This document shows, piece after piece, positions 9,076 to 17,792 of a stretch of 64,000 nucleotides of DNA. Both the position numbers and the translations under genes were made by a program. This stretch comes from Anaeromassilibacillus senegalensis (GTDB taxonomy: Bacteria > Bacillota > Clostridia > Oscillospirales > Acutalibacteraceae): assembly GCF_021531715.1 (NCBI RefSeq), contig NZ_JAFBIT010000001.1:806001-870000 (forward strand), read 5' to 3'. Every line of letters starts with the position of its first letter. Positions within the stretch are counted from its first letter, which is position 1. Below the pieces are notes generated by a model. It was not told the origin of the DNA and did not search any database. It saw only the letters and a list, made by a program, of their open reading frames with translations.

Positions 9076-9104
9076 TTGACCGCTGGGCGGTTTTGCGGTA
9101 AGAT
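9076..9104 (+). promoter_or_regulatory. Probable sigmaA promoter for DUF1294-HAD-comEC-holA-rnmV run
   Basis: TTGACC (9076-9081), 17 bp, TAAGAT (9099-9104), 40 bp upstream of the DUF1294 start in the divergent gap. Confidence 0.55.
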
Positions 9105-9144
9105 AAACCTGTCCTGATAAAATCTATGAGGGAAACGAAAAGTT

Positions 9145-9429
9145 ATGCCTGAAACTGTACGAACTGTCCTCGCCGTTTATCTCGCGGCGATCAATATTAC
9201 TGCCGCTGTCGCAGCCTGCGCGGACAAGCGCCGTGCGATCCGCGGGAGATGGCGCATACCGGAGCGCACGCTGCTGCTCCTCGGCTTTTTCGGCGGCGCA
9301 GCCGGCGAGCTGCTCGCTATGCTGCTGATCCGCCACAAGACAAAACACGCAAAGTTCATGGTGCTGCTCCCGCTTTTTTGCTTGCTGCACGCCGCGCTGC
9401 TCATCTGGCTCGCCCTGACGCTTGCCTGA
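9145..9429 (+). CDS. DUF1294 membrane protein
   Basis: 94-residue integral membrane protein of the DUF1294 family. Three hydrophobic stretches (about 5-24, 40-60 and 70-92) flank the typical motifs DKRRAIRGRWRIPE and GGAAGELLAM..RHKTKH. The function of the family is not established. It is the first gene of a plus-strand run; its stop lies 10 bp before the next start. Confidence 0.8.
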   Translation: MPETVRTVLAVYLAAINITAAVAACADKRRAIRGRWRIPERTLLLLGFFGGAAGELLAMLLIRHKTKHAKFMVLLPLFCLLHAALLIWLALTLA

Positions 9430-9439
9430 AAGGAATGTG

Positions 9440-10153
9440 ATGCAAATGTACAAGTATCTGCTCTTTGACGCCGATCACACCCTGCTCGATTTCAACCGCG
9501 ATATGGAAATCGCCTTCAAGCGTATGTACAGCGGCGCCGAGCTTGACCGACAGCTTCCGTTCAGCAGCGCTGTTCTGGAAACGTACAGCCGCTGCAATAA
9601 CCGCTGGTGGCGGCGCTTCGAGCAAGGGCTTTGTACAAAGCCGGAGTTGTACCGCAGCCGCTTCATCGACTTCTTCGCCGAAACGGGGATTGAAGGAGCG
9701 GATCCAGATCAGCTCCACACACTGTACTTTGATGCGCTCGGCGAGACCGGCAGCGTCTTTGACGGCGCATTGGAGCTGCTCGCCGCGCTCTCGAAGCGCT
9801 TTGAGATCTATATCGTAACAAACGGAAACGCCGCTTCCCAGCGCACGCGCCTGCAAAACTCCGGGCTGATGAAGTATGTACGCGATTATTTCATTTCAGA
9901 AATGGCCGGCACGGCCAAGCCCGACAAGCGGTATTTCGATTATGTTCTCGCCCATCTTCCGGGCGCTGTGCCCGCCGAATGCATAGTGATCGGCGATTCG
10001 CTGACCTCCGACATGCTCGGCGCCGTCAACGCAGGGATGGATTCCATCTGGTACAATCCGGGACACGCGGAAAATCCGGAGCACCTTCCGATCACGTACG
10101 AGGCGGCAAACTATGCGGATATTCTGCGCATCTTGACCGCCGGTGAAGCCTGA
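9440..10153 (+). CDS. HAD-superfamily hydrolase, YjjG-type noncanonical pyrimidine nucleotidase
   Basis: 237-residue HAD phosphatase. Motif I LFDADHTLLDF (about 7-17, nucleophile and acid Asp), motif II TNG (YIVTNGNAASQ, about 130-140), motif III lysine in GTAKPDKRYF, motif IV GDSLTSDMLGA. The Trp-rich cap and the motif I variant fit the YjjG nucleotidase group, which cleaves non-canonical pyrimidine nucleoside monophosphates; other nucleotide phosphatases remain possible. Start chosen at ATG 9440 (AAAGGA 5 nt upstream); an in-frame TTG at 9422 has no ribosome site. Its stop overlaps the comEC 5' region. Confidence 0.85.
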   Translation: MQMYKYLLFDADHTLLDFNRDMEIAFKRMYSGAELDRQLPFSSAVLETYSRCNNRWWRRFEQGLCTKPELYRSRFIDFFAETGIEGADPDQLHTLYFDALGETGSVFDGALELLAALSKRFEIYIVTNGNAASQRTRLQNSGLMKYVRDYFISEMAGTAKPDKRYFDYVLAHLPGAVPAECIVIGDSLTSDMLGAVNAGMDSIWYNPGHAENPEHLPITYEAANYADILRILTAGEA

Positions 10154-10154
10154 C

Positions 10155-12332
10155 ATGCGGGAGAACGGAATCAACCGCCCGGCGGTTGTGATCGGCTTTA
10201 CCTATTTTGCGGCGCTGCTCTTTGCGACCTTTCTCGGCGCGCACAACACGCCGTACGCGCTTGTTGCGCTGCTCCTGACGCTTGCGATCTGCTTCCTGTT
10301 CCGGCAGCACCGCGCACGTCCGGCGCTCATGCTCGCGCTGTTTACGGCCGCGGCTGCGCTCGCCGTTTTTACCATGTTGAGCTGGTTTACCGTGATTCCG
10401 GCCGAGCGCTACCTTGGAAATACCTACCGCATTCAAGTCACAATCGACTCCGAGCCGGAATGCCGCTATGGCAACTTCTATTATAAGGCGCGTGTCACGC
10501 ATATGGAAGAACCAAAACAGGATGTGGATTTTACGATCCGCCTTTCACACGGCGAGGCGCTAAACGCCAAAGTCGGCGATACCGTTTCCTGCACGGCGAA
10601 ATTCGTCGCCTTTCAGGATGATTTCGGGCTTTCCTCGCGCACGTCTCAGTTGGCAGACGGCAAGGTTCTCGCCGCTTATATCTCAGATTACGAGTCGGTT
10701 TCGGTTACGCCCGCCGCAAAACGGCCGCTTTCGTATTACGGCAGCGCCGTTCGCGCGCAGGTACGCGACAAGCTTCTGCGCGCCTATCCCAAAGCGGAAG
10801 GCTCCGTGCTCTGCGCAATGCTTCTCGGGCTGCGCAATGACCTCAGCGACACGCTGACCGATTCCTACCGCGCTGCGGGCGCTTCGCATATTCTTGTTAT
10901 TTCCGGTATGCACATGGCGATCATTGCGCAGTTTGCACTCGGTGCGCTCAGCTTTTTCGGCATCCGGCGGCGCTGGGCGGCCGGGATTTCCATCGTCTTT
11001 GTTCTCGCCTTTATGGTAATCTCCGGCATGTCCGCCACTGTCGTGCGCAGCGGCATCATGCAGATTATCCTGTTGTTCGGGCTTCTGATCGGGCGGCAGG
11101 CCGACCCGCTCAATTCGCTCGCCATCGCCGTTTTGTGTCTGACGCTGCAGAATCCCTTCTGCGTCGGCGATATTTCCCTGCTTCTCTCGCTCTCCGCGAC
11201 ACTCGGCATCCTTTCGCTGTCGCCGCGCATGCTGGCATTCTGCACGGCGCGTATTCATACCCCGCGCCGGCAGATGCGGGTCAAGCGCCTGCTCTCGCCG
11301 GTTGCCGCTTCGCTCGGCGCAATCCTCGGCGCCCTGCCCGTGCAGCTCTATGTATTCGGCACGGTGAATCTCAATTCCGTCGTGACCTCGCTGCTCGTGC
11401 TTTACGCTTCGGCGTGGCTGATCCGCTTCGGGGCGCTCGCGGCGATCTGTCTGTATGTGCCCTTTCTCGTACCGGCCGCTGCGCCGTTTGTTTTCATTAG
11501 CGGCCTGCTCGCCAAATACCAGAATGCCGTCGTTTTCTGGATCGCCGACCATTTGCCGGGAACCGCAGAAATCTCCGGCGCTTACCTGCCGGCGACGGTT
11601 TTGATTGGCGTTCTTTTCCTCGCGCTCGCGATCATGCTCTGCGGCAAGCGCCGTGTGCCTGCCGCAGTCTATGTGCTGACAGCCTGTATCCTCTTTTCCG
11701 GTATGGCGGCAAACGAGTGGCTGAACGGCGGCCGGACGCGCGTGCTCGTTTTCGACGCGGAATATGCCCAATGCACAGCCCTGATCGAAGGGCACCGCGC
11801 GAACGTACTCGACTGCAGTGGAAACGGTTACGAAGTCTGCGATGTGCTGCAGGATTACGGCGTGCAAACCGTTGACTTTCTGCATGTGCAGACTTCCGAA
11901 AGCAGTGTGCGCTGTGCGGAACGCATAGCTGCAGTCTTCCCCGTCTCCGCCGTTGTGCAGCCCGATACGGTTTATTTTCCGCTGGACGGCGCGGCGCACT
12001 CCGTTTATCATTACGGCTGCACCGGACAGATGCCGGGCGGCACGCCGTTTACCATCTCCTCAGGCGGCGGGCTGATCCGCTTCGAGGTGTGCGGTCAGTC
12101 GGTCGTGCTGGAGGGCAAAGCCGGCGGCTATGAAGCGGAAAGTGCGGATATACGGATCACGCAGAATTTACAAAGTCCTGTACATTCCCCGTTTACGGTT
12201 CTGAAAACAGATGATATAATGGAGGAAACCGCGCAGGCCCTGCCGGTCGGAAACTATATTCTGACCAGTGAGCACGAGCTTGTCTGTCTCGATTTTGAGG
12301 CGAACGGCAGATATACGATACTCGGCGGCTGA
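10155..12332 (+). CDS. comEC: ComEC/Rec2-type DNA uptake channel with degenerate metallo-beta-lactamase domain
   Basis: About 725 residues: N-terminal membrane segments with an OB-like DUF4131 region, then the multi-pass Competence domain (about 210-480; GASHILVISGMHMAIIAQ is the hallmark), then a C-terminal metallo-beta-lactamase-like region (about 525-725). ComEC forms the inner-membrane channel for single-stranded DNA. In that C-terminal domain the expected SHxHxDH metal motif is missing: the position after GVQTVDFLHV reads QTSESS, and DVGxGDA is replaced by DAEYAQCTA, so nuclease activity is unlikely. Start ATG 10155 has GGTGA 8 nt upstream; a GTG at 10143 is the alternative. It works with comEA (18685-19044) elsewhere in the window. 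Confidence 0.88.
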   Translation: MRENGINRPAVVIGFTYFAALLFATFLGAHNTPYALVALLLTLAICFLFRQHRARPALMLALFTAAAALAVFTMLSWFTVIPAERYLGNTYRIQVTIDSEPECRYGNFYYKARVTHMEEPKQDVDFTIRLSHGEALNAKVGDTVSCTAKFVAFQDDFGLSSRTSQLADGKVLAAYISDYESVSVTPAAKRPLSYYGSAVRAQVRDKLLRAYPKAEGSVLCAMLLGLRNDLSDTLTDSYRAAGASHILVISGMHMAIIAQFALGALSFFGIRRRWAAGISIVFVLAFMVISGMSATVVRSGIMQIILLFGLLIGRQADPLNSLAIAVLCLTLQNPFCVGDISLLLSLSATLGILSLSPRMLAFCTARIHTPRRQMRVKRLLSPVAASLGAILGALPVQLYVFGTVNLNSVVTSLLVLYASAWLIRFGALAAICLYVPFLVPAAAPFVFISGLLAKYQNAVVFWIADHLPGTAEISGAYLPATVLIGVLFLALAIMLCGKRRVPAAVYVLTACILFSGMAANEWLNGGRTRVLVFDAEYAQCTALIEGHRANVLDCSGNGYEVCDVLQDYGVQTVDFLHVQTSESSVRCAERIAAVFPVSAVVQPDTVYFPLDGAAHSVYHYGCTGQMPGGTPFTISSGGGLIRFEVCGQSVVLEGKAGGYEAESADIRITQNLQSPVHSPFTVLKTDDIMEETAQALPVGNYILTSEHELVCLDFEANGRYTILGG
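12192..12220 (+). promoter_or_regulatory. Possible internal promoter for holA
   Basis: TTTACG (12192-12197), 17 bp, perfect TATAAT (12215-12220) inside the last codons of comEC. It could give holA expression independent of competence genes; within coding sequence a chance match is possible. Confidence 0.4.
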
Positions 12333-12357
12333 CACCAAACGGAAAGGATACGCAGCG

Positions 12358-13413
12358 ATGCCTGAAATCAACGAAACAAAGCTCAGAGAACAAATTGCCA
12401 AAAGCCAGATGGCAAGCCTCTATTTTTTGTATGGCGACGAGAAATTTCTCGTCAAGCGCGACCTGCTCCGCATGACGAAAAAGCTCTCGGCGACAGATTT
12501 CCCAGAATTCAATTTCAACGAGTTTCCGCATGACGCGGCAATCGACGACATCGCGGACGCGGTAGAGTCTCTGCCGTTCATGGCGGAGCGCAAGTGCGTC
12601 ACTGTTTCCGACCTCAATGTGGAAGCGCTCGGCAGTGCAGAGCTTAACAAGCTCCACGAGCTGATCGAGAACGTGCCGAACACAACCACCTTGATTTTCT
12701 TTCTGCCGACGCTGGAGATCGATACGAAAAAAAGCGCCAAGTGGCGCAATTTCATCAAGAAGGTCGACGCGGTTGGCTATTCGGTCTGCTATGCGCGGCG
12801 CAGTGACAGTGATCTGGAAAAGTTTCTCTGCCGTGAAGCGGAAAAGAACGGCTGCACACTTTCGAGATCCCTCGCCAATAAGATCCTGCGCTATACCGGC
12901 AACGATCTAAACGCGCTGACAAACGAGATTCTGAAGCTCTGTGCCTTTGCGGGCGGCGGTGAGATCACGAATGAGCAGATCGAACGCATCGTGACGAAGA
13001 ATATGGAAACGACCGTGTTTCTTTTGAGCAACGCGCTCGTGCGCGGCGATTACGCCAAGGCGTATGCCCTGCTCGACTTGCTGATTAACCAGGGTGAAAA
13101 GCCGATCACGATCCTTTCCGTGCTGAGCGGCGCATACATCGATATGTATCGCGTGCGCGCCGCGATTCAGAGCGGCAAAACCTCGCTTGCACCGGCGGAA
13201 TACGGCGACTACAAAGGCCGCGATTTCCGTCTGAAATACGCCGAACGCGATATGCGCGACCTTTCGCTCGAGATGCTGCGCGAAAGCCTGCAGCTTTTGC
13301 TCGAATGTGATCTCTCGCTGAAGCTTTCAACCGGCGACACGATGGATCGGATCGCGCTTGAAAAGTTGTTCGCAAAGCTGCTTTTCGCGGCGCACCGCGG
13401 CAGCGTCGCCTGA
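12358..13413 (+). CDS. holA: DNA polymerase III delta subunit
   Basis: 351 residues. The delta subunit of the clamp loader, which opens the beta sliding clamp. Seen: N-terminal SLYFLYGDEKFLVKRDLLRM (AAA+-like domain I), ESLPFMAERKCVTVSD (the L/F clamp-binding region lies nearby), TLIFFLPTLEIDTKK, and the C-terminal collar region RDFRLKYAERDMRDLSLEML. It lacks a Walker A motif, as usual for delta. Start chosen at ATG 12358 behind GGAAAGGA; the longer upstream frame has no ribosome site. It sits between comEC and the RNase M5-like gene with 14 bp to the next start. Confidence 0.9.
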   Translation: MPEINETKLREQIAKSQMASLYFLYGDEKFLVKRDLLRMTKKLSATDFPEFNFNEFPHDAAIDDIADAVESLPFMAERKCVTVSDLNVEALGSAELNKLHELIENVPNTTTLIFFLPTLEIDTKKSAKWRNFIKKVDAVGYSVCYARRSDSDLEKFLCREAEKNGCTLSRSLANKILRYTGNDLNALTNEILKLCAFAGGGEITNEQIERIVTKNMETTVFLLSNALVRGDYAKAYALLDLLINQGEKPITILSVLSGAYIDMYRVRAAIQSGKTSLAPAEYGDYKGRDFRLKYAERDMRDLSLEMLRESLQLLLECDLSLKLSTGDTMDRIALEKLFAKLLFAAHRGSVA

Positions 13414-13427
13414 CGGAGGAACAAGGT

Positions 13428-14018
13428 ATGATACACATCCGGGAAGCTGTGATCGTCGAGGGGCGGTACGACAAAATCAAACTCTCTGCCCTGACCGACG
13501 CGCTTGTCGTCGAGACGAACGGCTTTGGCATCTATAAAGATGCGGAAAAGCGCGATTTCATCCAAAAGCTCGCCGCCGAGCGCGGGATTGTGATCCTGAC
13601 GGACAGCGACAACGCCGGGCGGCAGATCCGCAGTTATTTGTGCTCCTTCATCCCAAACGAACAGATTCGCCACGCGTATATTCCCGACATTTACGGCAAG
13701 GAAAAACGCAAGACAGTACCCTCGAAGGAGGGCAAGCTCGGCGTGGAGGGTGTGCCGGGCGAGGTTCTGCTGCGTGCGCTCAATGAAGTGGGAGTCGTTA
13801 CCGGCGAACACAGTAGGCAGCCGCGCCTTACGCCTGCGGATTTGATGGCACTGGGGCTTACCGGCTGCGAAAACAGCGCCGCACTGCGCCGCCGGCTCTT
13901 AATGGCACTCGGGCTGCCGGAGAATCTGAGCACAAAAATGCTGCTGCGCTGGCTCGATACCGATGAGAAGCTCACGCGGATGCTCGCAATCCTCGAGAAT
14001 TTTGAAACGGATGCTTGA
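13428..14018 (+). CDS. rnmV: Toprim nuclease, RNase M5-like (DUF4093 C-terminus)
   Basis: 196 residues. The N-terminal Toprim fold has IVEGRYDKIK (catalytic Glu, about 10) and ILTDSDNAGRQIRSYL (DxD, about 56-72). The C-terminal part resembles DUF4093, found with Toprim in clostridial RNase M5 proteins. RNase M5 matures the ends of 5S rRNA. In Bacillus it lies next to ksgA; here it lies between holA and tyrS. GGAGGA precedes the ATG. Its stop codon overlaps the -35 box of the tyrS promoter. Confidence 0.82.
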   Translation: MIHIREAVIVEGRYDKIKLSALTDALVVETNGFGIYKDAEKRDFIQKLAAERGIVILTDSDNAGRQIRSYLCSFIPNEQIRHAYIPDIYGKEKRKTVPSKEGKLGVEGVPGEVLLRALNEVGVVTGEHSRQPRLTPADLMALGLTGCENSAALRRRLLMALGLPENLSTKMLLRWLDTDEKLTRMLAILENFETDA

Positions 14019-14043
14019 CAAAGCGGAGCGGACTGCCTATAAT
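14015..14043 (+). promoter_or_regulatory. Consensus sigmaA promoter of tyrS
   Basis: Perfect TTGACA (14015-14020), exactly 17 bp, perfect TATAAT (14038-14043). The -35 overlaps the stop codon of the upstream gene. Transcription should start near 14050. Confidence 0.9.
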
Positions 14044-14049
14044 AAAGCC

Positions 14050-14307
14050 AATGGCGTTGAAGGAAAGAAGTACGCGCTTTAAGTCGGCAAAGAGAGCCTG
14101 CGGGCGGTGTAAGCAGGTGCGGCGGGGCGCAGAAATACATTCCGGAGCTGTTGCTTTGAACGGTTATCCAGTAGGGGCAGCCGTGTGCGCACGTTACAGC
14201 GCAAGGGTATGGTTGTACCCGTTGAGGTCTCGGGTGTGAGCCCGGGATAAATTGAGGTGGTACCGCGGAATTTCCGCCCTCTGCAAAAAATGCAGGGGGC
14301 TTTTTTT
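14050..14307 (+). promoter_or_regulatory. Tyrosine T-box leader of tyrS
   Basis: A tRNA-Tyr-sensing leader. Stem I has the loop-E AGTA (14069-14072) opposite the specifier loop; GGAA (14062-14065) and TTCC (14140-14143) close it below and GCGC/GCGC (14074-14077 / 14127-14130) above, placing codon UAC at 14136-14138, the Tyr specifier. AGAGAGCC and a GGGCGGTGTAA terminal loop follow. The T-box core GAGGTGGTACCGCGG (about 14254-14268) carries UGGU (14258-14261), which pairs with the ACCA end of tRNA-Tyr. A terminator hairpin follows. Uncharged tRNA-Tyr should stabilise the antiterminator and raise tyrS expression. Confidence 0.93.
14276..14307 (+). terminator. T-box intrinsic terminator
   Basis: Stem GCCCTCTGC (14276-14284) / GCAGGGGGC (14292-14300), 7-nt A-rich loop, then seven T. 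The competing antiterminator uses the T-box bases and the 5' arm. Confidence 0.9.
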
Positions 14308-14336
14308 ATTGCCCCCGAAAAGAAAGGATTTTGATT

Positions 14337-15563
14337 ATGGGAATCTACGAAGAACTTCAGGCCAGAGGTCTGATCGCACAGGTCACGGATGAGGCGCGCA
14401 TCCGCGAGCTCGTCAACAGCGGCAAGGCGACGTTTTACATCGGCTTTGACTGCACGGCGGACAGCCTGACCGCCGGGCATTTTATGGCGCTCACGCTGAT
14501 GAAGCGCCTGCAGATGGCGGGCAACCGCCCGATCGCGCTGATCGGCGGCGGCACGACGATGATCGGCGATCCCACGGGCCGCACGGACATGCGCAAAATG
14601 CTGACCATTGAGGACATCAACCACAACGCGGAATGCTTCAAGCGCCAGATGGAGCGCTTCATCGACTTCTCGGACGGCAAGGCCATGATGGTCAACAACG
14701 CAGACTGGCTCTTAAAGCTCAACTACATTGAGCTGCTCCGTGAGGTCGGCGCCTGCTTCTCCGTCAACAACATGCTGCGCGCGGAATGCTACAAGCAGCG
14801 CATGGAGAAGGGTCTTTCCTTCCTCGAGTTCAACTACATGATCATGCAGAGCTACGACTTCTACATGCTCTTCCAGAAATACGGCTGCAACCTGCAGTTC
14901 GGCGGCGACGACCAGTGGAGCAACATGCTCGGCGGCACGGAGCTGATTCGCCGCAAGCTCGGCGAGGACGCCGCCGCGATGACGATCACGCTGCTGACCG
15001 ACTCGCAGGGCAAGAAGATGGGCAAAACCGCCGGCAACGCCGTTTGGCTCGACCCGAACAAGACCTCCCCGTTCGATTTCTACCAGTACTGGCGCAACGT
15101 GGACGATGCCGACGTGCTCAAGTGCATCAAGATGCTGACCTTCCTCCCGCTCGAGGAGATTCAGAAGATGGAAGCCTGGGAGGGCAGCCAGCTCAATCGC
15201 GCGAAGGAGATTCTTGCGTACGAGCTCACCCAGATGGTACACGGCAAAGAAGAGGCCGACAAGGCACAGGCCAGCGCGCGCGCCCTCTTCGGCGGCGGCG
15301 CACATTCGGAAAACATGCCGACCACGGAGATCACTGCGGATGACATGACCGACGGCGCGATCAACATTCTCGATCTGCTGATGAAAGCCGGTCTGGCATC
15401 CTCGAAGGGTGAAGGCCGTCGTCTCGTCCAGCAGGGCGGTGTTTCCGTAGACGATGCAAAGGTCACGGATATTGCAAAGACCTGCACGGCAGCAGACTTT
15501 GAAAAAGGCCATATCATCATCAAGAAAGGCAAGAAGGTTTTCCACAAGGTTGTTTTGAAGTAA
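14337..15563 (+). CDS. tyrS: Tyrosyl-tRNA synthetase
   Basis: 408 residues, the usual length. Class I synthetase joining tyrosine to tRNA-Tyr. The HIGH-equivalent is TAGHFM (H48), the KMSKS-equivalent is GKKMGKT (about residue 230), and tyrosine-binding QSYDFYMLF with GGDDQWSN lies between. A C-terminal S4 RNA-binding domain (KAGLASSKGEGRRLVQQGG, about 345-405) is present. Start ATG 14337 follows AGAAAGGA. Controlled by the T-box leader upstream; the UAC specifier agrees with the product. Confidence 0.96.
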   Translation: MGIYEELQARGLIAQVTDEARIRELVNSGKATFYIGFDCTADSLTAGHFMALTLMKRLQMAGNRPIALIGGGTTMIGDPTGRTDMRKMLTIEDINHNAECFKRQMERFIDFSDGKAMMVNNADWLLKLNYIELLREVGACFSVNNMLRAECYKQRMEKGLSFLEFNYMIMQSYDFYMLFQKYGCNLQFGGDDQWSNMLGGTELIRRKLGEDAAAMTITLLTDSQGKKMGKTAGNAVWLDPNKTSPFDFYQYWRNVDDADVLKCIKMLTFLPLEEIQKMEAWEGSQLNRAKEILAYELTQMVHGKEEADKAQASARALFGGGAHSENMPTTEITADDMTDGAINILDLLMKAGLASSKGEGRRLVQQGGVSVDDAKVTDIAKTCTAADFEKGHIIIKKGKKVFHKVVLK

Positions 15564-15596
15564 GCATAAAGAAATCTAAAAAAAGGAGGCGGGAAA

Positions 15597-17753
15597 ATGA
15601 TCGATATACTGGAGGGGCTCAACGACGCGCAGCGCGAGGCGGTCACCTCCACCGAGGGCTTTGTCCGCGTCATCGCGGGCGCGGGCTCCGGCAAGACACG
15701 TGCGCTTTCCCGCCGCTTTGCCTATCTCGTCAACGAGCTCGGCATTCTGCCCGGGAACATTCTCTGCGTCACATTCACGAATAAGTCTGCGAATGAGATG
15801 CGCCAGCGCATCCACAACCTCACCGGAGACAACGACACCGGCTACATCAATACGTTCCACGGCTTCTGCGTCTCCGTTTTGCAGGAGGACAGTCACATCG
15901 TGCAGTATCCAAAAAGCTTTCTCGTCCTCGACAATTCCGACATCGACGCGATGCTGAACATCATCTATGAGGAGCGCGGTCTGACGCTGCGCAATATGAC
16001 CTTCAGCAACGCGCGTGACATGATCGAGATGCGCAAGACGATGAAGGACCCGGACTACTATCTCGATATGATCACGATGTCGCTTGACACGCTCCGGCAG
16101 AAATACGAGAACGCCACCGAGACGACCGACATCATTTTCTACGGCTATCTGTATCAGGAAAAAAAGTGCTTCGGGCTCGACTATAACGATCTGATCAAGT
16201 TCTCGCTCTACATCTTTGAGCAGGATGAAAGCGTCCGGCTCAAATGGCAGAAACGGCTCGAATACATCATGATCGACGAGTTTCAGGACATCGACGAGCT
16301 GCAATACAAGCTGATGAAGGTGCTCTGCGGCTACCATAAGAACCTCTTTATCGTCGGCGACCCCGACCAGACGATCTACACGTGGCGCGGCGCAAATGTG
16401 CGGTATCTGCTCGATTTTGACAAGGCATTCCCGAAGGTCAAAACCATTCTGATGATGCAGAATTACCGTTCCACGCCGCAGATCTTAGCCGCCGTCAATT
16501 CGCTGATCGACAAGAACCGCCACCGCATCAAAAAGGACCTCATCCCGATGCTGCCGGACGGCGGACCGGTTGTTTGCCATCACGCGGTGACCGAGGAAGC
16601 GCAGGCGCATTGGATCGCTGAGCAGATCAAAACGCTGGCAGACAGCGGCGTTCCCTTTAAGGACATTACGGTTCTGTACCGCGCACACTACATCACCCGC
16701 ACCGTCGAAGAGGTGTTTCTCAAGGAAGAGATCCCATACACCATTTACAGTGGCGTACAGTTTTTCGGCCGCATGGAGATCAAGGACGCGCTTTCCTATC
16801 TGCGCATGATCGCCTACAAGGACGACCTCTCCTTTGTGCGCATCGCGAATGTGCCGAAGCGCAACCTCGGCGAGCGGCGCATGAAATTTCTGCAAGATTA
16901 CGCCGCGCAGAACGGGTGCTCGCTGTATGACGCGCTGCGCCGTACGCGTGACGAGGAAATCTTCAAGGGCACGAAGGCCGTGCAGTTTATCTCGCTGATC
17001 GAATCGTTTGCGGCGGATTACGCCCAGCTCCCGATCTCCGAAGTGCTCTCCGCGATCCTCAACGAGAGCGGCTATGAGCGGATGCTCCGCACCAAAGGCA
17101 GTCAGGAGCGCCTCGACAACCTCGCAGAACTGAAACAGTCCGTCTACGAGTATGAGACATCCTGCGGCGAGGAAAGCACGCTGGAGCATTACCTCGCGCA
17201 TGTGGCGCTGTTCTCCAACAGCGATGCCGCTGAAACAGGCGACAAGGTGCGCATGATGACCGTCCACACGGCAAAGGGCCTTGAATTCCCCTACGTGTTC
17301 CTGTGCGCGATGAACGAAGGCATTTTCCCCTCGAAGAAAACGCGCACGCTTCCCGCGATGGAGGAAGAACGCCGGCTCGCGTTCGTTGCCATGACGCGTG
17401 CGGAAAAGGGCTTGTACCTCACGGAAGCCGAGGGACGCAATTTTGACGGCTCGCCGCGCTACCCCTCCCGTTTTCTGCTCGACATCGACCCTGCCCTGCT
17501 CACATACACCGAGAAGCCACGCGAGGGTCTGATCGCCGAGGCTCGGGATTACATCGCCTATACGGAACGCTTTCTTTCCGAAGACGCACACACGCCGCGC
17601 TTTGCGGTCGGACAGCGCGTCAAGCACAGCGTATTCGGCACAGGCGTGATTCTCGACGTGGATACGGCGAAATCAGCCTATCTCGTCCAATTTGACGAAA
17701 TTCCGACGCCGCGCTCGATTTCCTTTAAGGTCAAGCTGAATGTCCCTGTGTGA
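15597..17753 (+). CDS. pcrA: UvrD/PcrA/Rep-type superfamily 1A DNA helicase
   Basis: 718 residues. ATP-driven 3'-5' DNA helicase for repair, replication restart or recombination. All SF1A motifs are visible: Q motif LNDAQREAV, Walker A GAGSGKTRAL (about 25-34), Ia FTNKSANEMR, II IDEFQDID, III GDPDQTIYTWRGA, IV QNYRST, V TVHTAKGLEFPYVF, VI FVAMTRAEKGLYL. The C-terminus has a PcrA-like Tudor fold, FAVGQRVKHSVFGTGVI. Start ATG 15597 follows AAAAGGAGG. It lies 33 bp downstream of tyrS and may share its transcript. PcrA versus another UvrD paralogue cannot be fully separated. Confidence 0.9.
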   Translation: MIDILEGLNDAQREAVTSTEGFVRVIAGAGSGKTRALSRRFAYLVNELGILPGNILCVTFTNKSANEMRQRIHNLTGDNDTGYINTFHGFCVSVLQEDSHIVQYPKSFLVLDNSDIDAMLNIIYEERGLTLRNMTFSNARDMIEMRKTMKDPDYYLDMITMSLDTLRQKYENATETTDIIFYGYLYQEKKCFGLDYNDLIKFSLYIFEQDESVRLKWQKRLEYIMIDEFQDIDELQYKLMKVLCGYHKNLFIVGDPDQTIYTWRGANVRYLLDFDKAFPKVKTILMMQNYRSTPQILAAVNSLIDKNRHRIKKDLIPMLPDGGPVVCHHAVTEEAQAHWIAEQIKTLADSGVPFKDITVLYRAHYITRTVEEVFLKEEIPYTIYSGVQFFGRMEIKDALSYLRMIAYKDDLSFVRIANVPKRNLGERRMKFLQDYAAQNGCSLYDALRRTRDEEIFKGTKAVQFISLIESFAADYAQLPISEVLSAILNESGYERMLRTKGSQERLDNLAELKQSVYEYETSCGEESTLEHYLAHVALFSNSDAAETGDKVRMMTVHTAKGLEFPYVFLCAMNEGIFPSKKTRTLPAMEEERRLAFVAMTRAEKGLYLTEAEGRNFDGSPRYPSRFLLDIDPALLTYTEKPREGLIAEARDYIAYTERFLSEDAHTPRFAVGQRVKHSVFGTGVILDVDTAKSAYLVQFDEIPTPRSISFKVKLNVPV

Positions 17754-17792
17754 CAGCGCCAAACCTTACCGTATTGACCCAGGAGGTACCAT

